DNA of 64,000 bases. Origin: Streptomyces sp. SID11385. Its GTDB lineage: Bacteria > Actinomycetota > Actinomycetes > Streptomycetales > Streptomycetaceae. The notes under the pieces are model-generated. The model did not search any database, was not told the origin of the DNA, and saw only the letters and a list, made by a program, of their open reading frames with translations. Position numbers and translations under genes: made by a program. The number at the start of each line of letters is the position of its first letter. Position 1 is the stretch's first letter. The stretch lies in contig NZ_JAAGLR010000910.1 of the NCBI RefSeq assembly GCF_010548245.1, forward strand, positions 18,448-82,447, given 5' to 3'. Of the stretch, positions 9,419 through 16,408 are shown piece after piece.

Positions 9419-11626
9419 GTGCAGAACCTCCCCGCACCGCGTCCCTGGACATCCGCCGACGAGGCCACGGGGCCCGCGCTCCCGCCTCTCACCGCCCCCG
9501 AAGGCCCCCCGCCGCACGGGCTCTTCGCCCCCGCCGAGCTGACTCCCGAGCTGTGGCGCGAGGCAGGGAAACGGCTCCTCGCCAAGATGGTCGCGGAATT
9601 CTCGTACGAGGGTCTCTTCGCCCCGCGCCCCGAGGACCCCGAGTCGCCCGACGTGCCCTTCCACGAGCGCGCGTACCGGCTGCCGCTGGGGCGGCCCGAG
9701 GGCGCGCCGCACGGGGAGGGGGGCGCAGAGGAGGAAACGCTGGAGGACCGTCGCGGCGGGACGGCGGGGGAGGACCCCGAGGCCGTGGCAGCGACCGCGG
9801 GGCAGCCCGCGCTCCTCTTCCGGGCCGCCCGCAGCGCCTACGGGCACTGGGAGGTCGCACCCGAGAGCCTGCGCCTGGACACGAGAGAGGCCGCGGACAC
9901 GGTGGGCGCTGACGGCCGCGCCCTCACCACTGCGTCCGCCGACACTGCCCCGTCCCCCGCCACCGACCCGCTCGACTTCCTCGTCCGCGCCCGTCACGTC
10001 CTCGGCCTCGACGGCGCGACGCTCGGCCACCTGCTGCGCGAGCTGAACGCGACGCTCGCCGCCGACGCGCGCCTCCTCCACACCGCCCTGACCAGTGCGG
10101 ACCTCGCCGAACTCGGGTACGCGCAACTGGAGGGCCATCAGACCGGGCACCCCTGGATCGTCCTCAACAAGGGCCGCATGGGCTTCGGCGCCTCCGACGC
10201 CGCGCGCTGGGCCCCCGAAGGCCGGGCCGAGGCGCGCCTGCCGTGGCTCGCGGTCCGCCACCACCTCGCCACCTACCGCGGCGTCCCCGGACTCGACACG
10301 CCCGAGCAGCTCTACGCCGCCGAACTGGCGCCCGCCGTACGAGAGTCCTTCGACGCGGTCTTAACCGAGCGCGGCCTCGACCCGGCCGACTACCTCTACC
10401 TGCCGGTACACCCCTGGCAGTGGGACAGCACCGTGCTCCCCCTGCACGCCGCGGGCGTCGCCGCCGGCGACCTCGTACCGCTGCCCTCGGACGGCGCCCG
10501 CCGCCTGCCTCAGCAGTCCATCCGCACCTTCCTCAACCTGGACGACCCCACGCGGCACACGGTCAAACTGCCGCTCTCCGTCCTCAACACCCTTGTCTGG
10601 CGCGGACTGCCGACCCGCCGGACGATCGCCGCGCCCGCCGTCACGGCCTGGGTGCAGTCCGTACGCGACCACGACCCCTACCTGCGCGAGGAGTGCCGCG
10701 TCGTGCTGCTCGGCGAGGTCGCCTCCGTCGCCGTGCGGCACCCGTTCTACGACGTGCTGCCCGAGGTGCCGTACCAGTACAAGGAACTCCTCGGGGCGAT
10801 CTGGCGCGAACCGCTCGCGCCGCTTCTCGACCCGGACGAACGCGCGCGGACCCTCGCCTCGCTCCTGCACGTGGACCGCGAAGGCCGCGCCTTCGTCGCC
10901 GAACTCGTCGCGCGCTCGGGCCTCGCGCCGCACGACTGGTTGCGCCGCCTCTTCGGCGCCCTGCTGCCGCCGCTCCTGCACTTCCTCTACCGCCACGGCA
11001 CGGTCTTCTCGCCGCACGGCGAGAACGCGATCGTCGTCTTCGACGCGCGCGACGTCCCCACGCGGCTCGCGGTCAAGGACTTCGTCGACGACGTCAACCT
11101 CAGTGCGCGAGCACTCCCCGAGCACGAGGACATGCCCCGGGAGGTGCGCGACATCCTGCTGACGGAAGAGCCCTCCTTCCTCCCGCAGTTCATCCATTCC
11201 GGTCTCTTCGTCGGCGTCTTCCGCTATCTCGCCCCGCTGTGCCGCACCCAGCTCGGCGTCCCCGACGAGGACTTCTGGGGCCTCGTACGGGCCGAGATCC
11301 TCGCCTACCAGGCACGCTTTCCCGAGCTGAAGGAGCGCTACGAGCTCTTCGAACTGCTCGGCCCGGAGATCGAGCGGCTCTGCCTCAACCGCAACCGCCT
11401 CCACCTCGACGGCTACCGGGACCGTGCCGAGCGGCCCCACGCGGCGGTGGACGGCGTCGTGGCGAACCCGCTGCACGGGAGCGCTTTCCGGCCACGTGCG
11501 AGGTGGGGGCGCGAGGCGGAAACAGAAGCGGGCGCCACGGGAGCGGACGTCCTCGGACAGGAGCGGCCACATGATCGGACCGGGCCTGTGGATGGAGCGG
11601 CGGGAGCTGTCGGTGCCGCGTCGTAG
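9419..11626 (+). CDS. IucA/IucC family siderophore synthetase (second)
   Basis: A 735-residue NIS synthetase with clear family blocks: GHPWIVLNKGRMGFG, LPVHPWQWDSTVLP, QQSIRTFLNLDD, HTVKLPLSVLNT, SPHGENAIVVFD and KDFVDDVNLS. Residues ~85-185 contain a low-complexity insertion that the family usually lacks. The GTG at 9419 is preceded by GAAGGAG. It is the last gene of the siderophore locus; its stop codon (11624-11626) overlaps the -10 hexamer of dinG. Two NIS enzymes in one locus suggest a product in which both ends of a dicarboxylate or citrate are amidated. Confidence 0.92.
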   Translation: MQNLPAPRPWTSADEATGPALPPLTAPEGPPPHGLFAPAELTPELWREAGKRLLAKMVAEFSYEGLFAPRPEDPESPDVPFHERAYRLPLGRPEGAPHGEGGAEEETLEDRRGGTAGEDPEAVAATAGQPALLFRAARSAYGHWEVAPESLRLDTREAADTVGADGRALTTASADTAPSPATDPLDFLVRARHVLGLDGATLGHLLRELNATLAADARLLHTALTSADLAELGYAQLEGHQTGHPWIVLNKGRMGFGASDAARWAPEGRAEARLPWLAVRHHLATYRGVPGLDTPEQLYAAELAPAVRESFDAVLTERGLDPADYLYLPVHPWQWDSTVLPLHAAGVAAGDLVPLPSDGARRLPQQSIRTFLNLDDPTRHTVKLPLSVLNTLVWRGLPTRRTIAAPAVTAWVQSVRDHDPYLREECRVVLLGEVASVAVRHPFYDVLPEVPYQYKELLGAIWREPLAPLLDPDERARTLASLLHVDREGRAFVAELVARSGLAPHDWLRRLFGALLPPLLHFLYRHGTVFSPHGENAIVVFDARDVPTRLAVKDFVDDVNLSARALPEHEDMPREVRDILLTEEPSFLPQFIHSGLFVGVFRYLAPLCRTQLGVPDEDFWGLVRAEILAYQARFPELKERYELFELLGPEIERLCLNRNRLHLDGYRDRAERPHAAVDGVVANPLHGSAFRPRARWGREAETEAGATGADVLGQERPHDRTGPVDGAAGAVGAAS

Positions 11627-11629
11627 GGT
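11624..11629 (+). promoter_or_regulatory. -10 hexamer of dinG (near-leaderless)
   Basis: TAGGGT ends 9 bp before the dinG ATG at 11639. No ribosome binding site lies between them, so the transcript probably starts at or very near the ATG. Confidence 0.45.
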
Positions 11630-11638
11630 GGTCTGGCT

Positions 11639-13705
11639 ATGACGAAGCCCTCACTCCCCGAGCTCCTGCACGCCGCCGTCGCCGCCGTGGGCGGCACCGA
11701 ACGGCCGGGCCAGGTGGCCATGGCCGAGGCGGTCGAAACGGCCATCAACGACGGTTCCCACCTCCTTGTCCAGGCCGGCACCGGCACCGGGAAGTCGCTC
11801 GGCTACCTGGTGCCGGCGCTGGCGCACGGGGAGCGGGTGGTGGTCGCGACGGCCACCCTGGCGCTTCAGCGCCAGTTGGTGGAGCGCGACCTGCCCCGTA
11901 CGGTCGAGGCCCTGCACCCCGTACTGCGCCGCCGCCCCGAGTACGCGATGCTCAAGGGCCGCTCGAACTACCTGTGCCTGCACCGCCTCCACGAGGGCAT
12001 GCCGAAGGACGAGGAAGAGGCGCTCTTCGACCAGTTCGAGGCGGCGGCGCCGTCCAGCAAACTCGGACAGGACCTCCTGCGCCTGCGGGACTGGGCGGAC
12101 GAGACCGAGACGGGCGACCGCGACGGCCTGAGCCCCGGCGTCTCCGACCGGGCCTGGGCGCAGGTCTCCGTCTCCTCGCGCGAGTGCCTCGGGGCGAGCC
12201 GCTGCGCCTACGGTGCCGAGTGCTTCGCGGAGACGGCGCGCGAGCGCGCGAAGCTCGCCGACGTCGTCGTCACCAACCACGCGCTCCTCGCGATCGACGC
12301 CATCGAGGGCGCCCCCGTGCTCCCCTCGCACGAGGTCCTCATCGTCGACGAAGCCCACGAGCTCGTCGGGCGGGTCACGAACGTGGCCACCGGCGAACTG
12401 AATCCGAACCAGGTCAACAGGGCCGCGCGCCGCGCCGCGAAGCTCGTGGACGAGAAGGTCGCCGACGCTTTCCAGGCCGGGGCCGAGGGCTTCGAACGGG
12501 TCATGGAGCTGGCGTTGCCGGGGCGGCTCGAAACGCTGCCCGACGATCTCGGCTACGCCCTCGCCGCCCTCCGCGACGCGGCCCGGCAGGTGATCACCGC
12601 CATCGGCAACACCCGCGATCGCTCGGTGCAGGACGAGGACGCAGTACGCAAGCAGGCTCTCGCCTCGGTCGAGTCCGTGCACGGCGTGGCCGAGCGGATG
12701 ACGGGGCTTTCCGAGTACGACGTGCTGTGGTGCGAGCGGCACGACCGCTTCGGCGCCTCACTGCGCGTCGCGCCGCTCTCGGTCTCGGGACTGCTCCGCG
12801 AGAAGCTGTTCGCCGACCGTTCGGTGACGCTCACCTCGGCGACGCTCAAGCTGGGCGGGGACTTCAACGGAGTCGGGGCCTCGCTCGGCCTCGCCCCGGA
12901 GGGGGTGGCGGGCTCGGGGGCCCCGGAGACGGACGAACTGCCGGTCTGGAAGGGCATCGACGTCGGCTCGCCCTTCGAGTACCGCAAGCAGGGCATCCTC
13001 TACGTGGCACGCCATCTGTCCCCACCAGGACGCGAGGGCACCCGTACGGACATGTTCGACGAGCTGACCGAACTGGTCGAGGCGGCGGGCGGGCGCACGC
13101 TGGGGCTCTTCTCCTCGATGCGCGGCGCCCAGGCGGCGGCCGAGGAACTGCGCTCGCGGCTCGATGTCCCGGTACTCCTTCAGGGCGAGGAGACCCTCGG
13201 CGAGCTGATCAGGGCCTTTGCCGAGGACCCACGCACCTGCCTGTTCGGCACGCTGTCCCTGTGGCAGGGCGTGGACGTGCCGGGGCCGAGCTGCCAGCTC
13301 GTCGTGATGGACCGGATTCCCTTTCCGCGTCCCGACGATCCCCTGATGAGCGCGCGGCAGAAGGCGGTGGAGCAGAACGGCGGCAACGGCTTCATGGCGG
13401 TCGCCGCGACCCATGCCGCCCTGCTGATGGCCCAGGGCGCCGGCCGTCTCGTACGGGCCACGGGGGACAAGGGAGTGGTCGCGGTCCTCGACCCCCGTCT
13501 CGCGACGGCCCGGTACGGGAGCTACCTGCGGGCCTCGCTCCCCGACTTCTGGTACACGAACGACCGCAACCAGGTCCGCCGCTCCCTCGCGGCGATCGAC
13601 GCGGCCGCGAAGGCGGTGGAGGCCGGTACGTCGACGCCGGTCGCGAGGGCTGAGGAGCCGGAGCCGGATTCGGGGCAGCAGGTGGGTGCCGTCGCGGAGG
13701 GCTGA
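11639..13705 (+). CDS. dinG: DinG/XPD-type ATP-dependent DNA helicase
   Basis: A 688-residue superfamily 2 helicase related to DinG, which unwinds DNA 5'-3' and resolves R-loops and forks. Walker A is AGTGTGKS (Lys52) and the DEAH box starts at Asp237. Four cysteines (113, 183, 189, 195) fit the [4Fe-4S] cluster of the XPD/DinG family. C-terminal motifs include SLWQGVDVPG and QGAGRLVRAT. It converges on lexA, with which it shares a DNA-repair theme, but no SOS box was seen in front of it. It lies directly after the siderophore locus. Confidence 0.9.
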   Translation: MTKPSLPELLHAAVAAVGGTERPGQVAMAEAVETAINDGSHLLVQAGTGTGKSLGYLVPALAHGERVVVATATLALQRQLVERDLPRTVEALHPVLRRRPEYAMLKGRSNYLCLHRLHEGMPKDEEEALFDQFEAAAPSSKLGQDLLRLRDWADETETGDRDGLSPGVSDRAWAQVSVSSRECLGASRCAYGAECFAETARERAKLADVVVTNHALLAIDAIEGAPVLPSHEVLIVDEAHELVGRVTNVATGELNPNQVNRAARRAAKLVDEKVADAFQAGAEGFERVMELALPGRLETLPDDLGYALAALRDAARQVITAIGNTRDRSVQDEDAVRKQALASVESVHGVAERMTGLSEYDVLWCERHDRFGASLRVAPLSVSGLLREKLFADRSVTLTSATLKLGGDFNGVGASLGLAPEGVAGSGAPETDELPVWKGIDVGSPFEYRKQGILYVARHLSPPGREGTRTDMFDELTELVEAAGGRTLGLFSSMRGAQAAAEELRSRLDVPVLLQGEETLGELIRAFAEDPRTCLFGTLSLWQGVDVPGPSCQLVVMDRIPFPRPDDPLMSARQKAVEQNGGNGFMAVAATHAALLMAQGAGRLVRATGDKGVVAVLDPRLATARYGSYLRASLPDFWYTNDRNQVRRSLAAIDAAAKAVEAGTSTPVARAEEPEPDSGQQVGAVAEG

Positions 13706-13744
13706 GAGCGGGCCTGTAGCGGGGCTCGTACGGGCTCTGCCCCG

Positions 13745-13773
13745 GTCGCGCGAGGCGGGCGAGCGCGCGCGAC
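13745..13773. terminator. possible hairpin between dinG and lexA
   Basis: An 8-bp stem (GTCGCGCG, 13745-13752, pairing with 13766-13773) around a 13-nt loop in the convergent gap. Weak compared with other terminators here. Confidence 0.35.
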
Positions 13774-13847
13774 GGGCCCCGAGACCGGCGCAGTGAGTCT
13801 CAGGGCCCTGCTGAAGGAGGCGGGGCGGGATGCCCGCCGGGCGGTGG

Positions 13848-14636
13848 TCAGATACGCCGGAGGACGGCCACGACCTTGCCGAGAATGGTTGCCTCGTCGC
13901 CGGGGATGGGCTGGTACGCGGCGTTGTGCGGGAGCAGCCACACATGACCGTCCTCGCGCTTGAACCGCTTCACCGTGGCCTCGCCGTCCAGCATCGCGGC
14001 CACGATGTCACCGTTCTCGGCCACGGGCTGGCGTCGCACGGTGACCCAGTCGCCGTCGCAGATGGCCGCCTCGATCATGGAGTCGCCGACCACCTTGAGG
14101 ACGAACAGCTCCCCGTCGCCCACGAGTTGCCGTGGGAGCGGGAAGACGTCCTCGACGGACTCCTCGGCGAGGATCGGGCCGCCGGCCGCGATCCGGCCGA
14201 CCAGGGGGACGTAGGAGGCGGCGGGCTTGCCGGTGGTGTCGGCCGGCTGCGGGCTCGGCTGGTCCGAGCCGCGGACCTCGTAGGCGCGGGGGCGGTGCGG
14301 ATCGCGTCGCAGGAAGCCCTTGCGTTCGAGGGCCATGAGCTGGTGCGCCACGGAAGAGGTGCTGGAGAGCCCGACCGCCTGGCCGATCTCACGCATCGAC
14401 GGCGGGTAGCCCCGTCGCTGTACCGAATCCCTGATCACCTCGATGACCCGTCGTTGCCGGTCGGTCAGTCCGGTGCTGTCCGCCCGGATACCAGGAGGTC
14501 GTCCAGGGAGTGAGCGCACGGGCTTACCGCCCTCCTGATGCGTGGCGCTCTCATTGCCGAGCGCCCGGGCCGGCTGGAATCGTCCCTGGGAGCGGTCCTG
14601 GGCAGTGATGGTGGCACTGTCGGCTGTGGTGGTCAC
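13848..14636 (-). CDS. lexA: SOS repressor LexA
   Basis: A 262-residue LexA. The winged-helix DNA-binding domain begins at [16 protein letters not shown] and includes [16 protein letters not shown]. The self-cleavage site is in [11 protein letters not shown], with the catalytic Ser in VVGDSMIE and Lys in ATVKRFK. About 55 low-complexity residues precede the DNA-binding domain. The GTG at 14636 is chosen because AGAGGGG lies just upstream; extension to an earlier start would overlap the promoter. A good SOS box at 14700-14713 indicates autoregulation. DNA damage with RecA filaments would trigger cleavage and relieve repression. Confidence 0.95.
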   Translation of the reverse strand: MTTTADSATITAQDRSQGRFQPARALGNESATHQEGGKPVRSLPGRPPGIRADSTGLTDRQRRVIEVIRDSVQRRGYPPSMREIGQAVGLSSTSSVAHQLMALERKGFLRRDPHRPRAYEVRGSDQPSPQPADTTGKPAASYVPLVGRIAAGGPILAEESVEDVFPLPRQLVGDGELFVLKVVGDSMIEAAICDGDWVTVRRQPVAENGDIVAAMLDGEATVKRFKREDGHVWLLPHNAAYQPIPGDEATILGKVVAVLRRI

Positions 14637-14699
14637 ATTGGGCCCCTCTCGAATGGTCTCCCTGGCTGCACAACGGTAGTGGCTTTCGAAAGGTTGCGC

Positions 14700-14713
14700 C
14701 AAACACACGTTCG
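14700..14713 (-). promoter_or_regulatory. SOS (LexA) box of lexA
   Basis: Read on the minus strand the site is CGAACGTGTGTTTG, matching the actinobacterial/Gram-positive consensus CGAAC-N4-GTTCG except for one base. It lies 64 bp upstream of the lexA GTG. Confidence 0.8.
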
Positions 14714-14815
14714 AGTGAAAAACCCGCACTTACCTATCGAGAACAGGGCCACAGGTGTATAGAGGCAGGACTATTTCGTGCGGATAAAAGGGAATTGCGC
14801 GGACTCGGCACCGCG

Positions 14816-14842
14816 GTGCGGGCCTCTCGCCGAGGCCCGCAC
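14816..14842. terminator. orphan hairpin between lexA and nrdR
   Basis: A perfect 11-bp stem (GTGCGGGCCTC, 14816-14826, with 14832-14842) and a 5-nt loop TCGCC. It lies upstream of the lexA promoter, and no gene immediately precedes it on either strand. Confidence 0.6.
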
Positions 14843-15329
14843 TCGAACACCTGAGGCGGCGCTGAGCGCGTGAAGCGTGACGGGGAGCGGGGATCGGGGC
14901 GTGGAGTGTTGACGTGGGCGGTGGGGGTCCCTCTCCTCGTGTGCTCCCCGCGTGCGAAGACCTCGTACGTGAAGTCTTGGCGCACGAAGTCTCGCGCGCG
15001 AAAAGAGGTGCCCCCAGTTTGTCACCCGCACCGGCCCCCGGCCGGGCCACCCCCGGTCTCCCCACCCGACACGCGCGACGTACGCTCACACCGTGCACCG
15101 CTCGCCCGAGCATCACGTTCCGTGAGCACCTTCGTGGTACGAGTGGCCAATCCACGGGCCTGGTAACTCTGGAGCGCCGCTCGCGCGGTTCCGTACGGGC
15201 GAAGAGCGAGGCCGCGGGTCTTCCGCTCGGTTCCACATTTCAGGGGCGCCAGACATGCCGCCCCGTGCCCTCCGGGCGTTCTCCCCGCGACACGCGGACG
15301 CTCTTTTCAGCTGCGGGGTCGCCCGAGGC
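14843..15329. other. gene-free stretch between lexA and nrdR
   Basis: About 490 bp with no reading frame of convincing composition. Degenerate copies of CGAAGTCT/TGAAGTCT occur near 14955-15000. In other Streptomyces I recall a short LysM-type gene between lexA and nrdR; nothing like it is seen here. Confidence 0.45.
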
Positions 15330-15374
15330 CCAAGATCTAGTGGTCAGCCGGGTGGTGCAGCCTAGAACTTGTGG
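15330..15374 (+). promoter_or_regulatory. pair of NrdR boxes upstream of nrdR-nrdJ
   Basis: Two related 14-mers, CCAAGATCTAGTGG (15330-15343) and CCTAGAACTTGTGG (15361-15374), are offset by exactly 31 bp, about three helical turns. NrdR boxes are known to occur as such in-phase pairs in ribonucleotide reductase promoters. They lie about 110 bp before the nrdR start and imply autorepression by NrdR when dATP/ATP pools are high. Confidence 0.82.
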
Positions 15375-15485
15375 TCCGGGTGATGAGCCGGTTCCGGCAT
15401 CACCTATGCTGGGGGCTGCTTCCAGGGGCGCGAGTTCCTGGTGAGCACAGAGTGTGTCGTGTCATCTAGGAGGGTGGGGAGTCCC

Positions 15486-15962
15486 GTGCACTGTCCCTTC
15501 TGCAGGCATCCGGACAGCCGTGTCGTGGACAGTCGGACCACTGACGACGGGGCGGCCATTCGCCGTCGCCGACAGTGCCCGGACTGCTCCCGCCGATTCA
15601 CCACCGTCGAGTCCTGCTCACTGATGGTGATCAAGCGGAGTGGCGTCACGGAGCCCTTCAGCCGTACGAAGGTGATCAACGGAGTGCGCAAGGCGTGCCA
15701 GGGTCGCCCCGTCACGGAGGACGCCCTGGCTCTGCTCGGCCAGCAGGTCGAAGAAGCGCTGCGGGCGACGGGCAACGCCGAGCTGAGCACGCACGATGTC
15801 GGTCTCGCCATACTGGGACCGCTTCAGAAACTGGACCTCGTTGCTTACCTGCGGTTCGCGTCCGTGTACCGGGCGTTCGACTCGCTGGAGGACTTCGAGG
15901 CGGCCATCGCCGAGCTGCGCGTGCATCCCGAGGTTCCGGCCCCGGCGGGCGTGCACGAGTGA
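15486..15962 (+). CDS. nrdR: transcriptional repressor NrdR
   Basis: A 158-residue repressor of ribonucleotide reductase genes. The N-terminal zinc ribbon has two CxxC pairs (CPFC near residue 3 and CPDC near residue 31), followed by the ATP-cone domain ([20 protein letters not shown]). The GTG at 15486 ([13 protein letters not shown]) gives the usual NrdR N-terminus. The protein senses ATP/dATP through the cone and binds NrdR boxes as an oligomer. The boxes at 15330-15374 indicate that it regulates its own operon together with nrdJ. Confidence 0.96.
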   Translation: MHCPFCRHPDSRVVDSRTTDDGAAIRRRRQCPDCSRRFTTVESCSLMVIKRSGVTEPFSRTKVINGVRKACQGRPVTEDALALLGQQVEEALRATGNAELSTHDVGLAILGPLQKLDLVAYLRFASVYRAFDSLEDFEAAIAELRVHPEVPAPAGVHE

Positions 15963-16408
15963 GGGCGCGCGTGAACGGCAGCCCGCCCGCGACATAGCCG
16001 GAAGGCCCCGAGAGGATGGGTCCGAATGCGGCCGCATCCTGTGAGGCGTTTCTCCACACCCGATTGGTCACTCAAAGTGATTGATCTTGTTTTGTAAGTA
16101 ACCATCTCTGATGGACTCACGCCTTTGGTGACGGGGCGTGGTCAGGCGTGCGCTGCCCGCCCGCGAGGGGGCGCGCTACGCACGGAGAGACACGAAAGCG
16201 GGGGCCCGGGCGAGCGAAGAGCCCGGGAGCGGTACGGAGTGTTCCACCGGCGCTCCGTACCAGGTCGGGCCTGTGCGCCGCGTCCCGGCGGCGGACGACG
16301 CATGGGGCCCATGGTCCCCGGGAGGCCCCGGGGAAATGCGGAGAAAACCGCGCCAGGACGGAAGTCTGAGGCGCTACGAGGCGTTGAAGCCTGGTACGAG
16401 GAGGCGGC
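15963..16408. other. 446-bp spacer between nrdR and nrdJ with an AT-rich island
   Basis: No gene is seen. Positions 16060-16105 are unusually AT-rich for this chromosome and contain TCACT-CAA-AGTGA (16068-16080), which may be an operator or part of a second promoter for nrdJ. No cobalamin riboswitch core was recognised. GAGGAGG before 16409 is the nrdJ ribosome binding site. Confidence 0.45.

Noticed and set aside
14730..15236. Minus-strand open frame of 168 codons upstream of lexA
   Set aside because: It runs through the lexA promoter region and the orphan terminator, has no domain and an Arg/Pro/Ser composition typical of shadow frames.
15963..16408. Cobalamin riboswitch before nrdJ
   Set aside because: Searched by eye for the conserved B12-box core; nothing similar was found.
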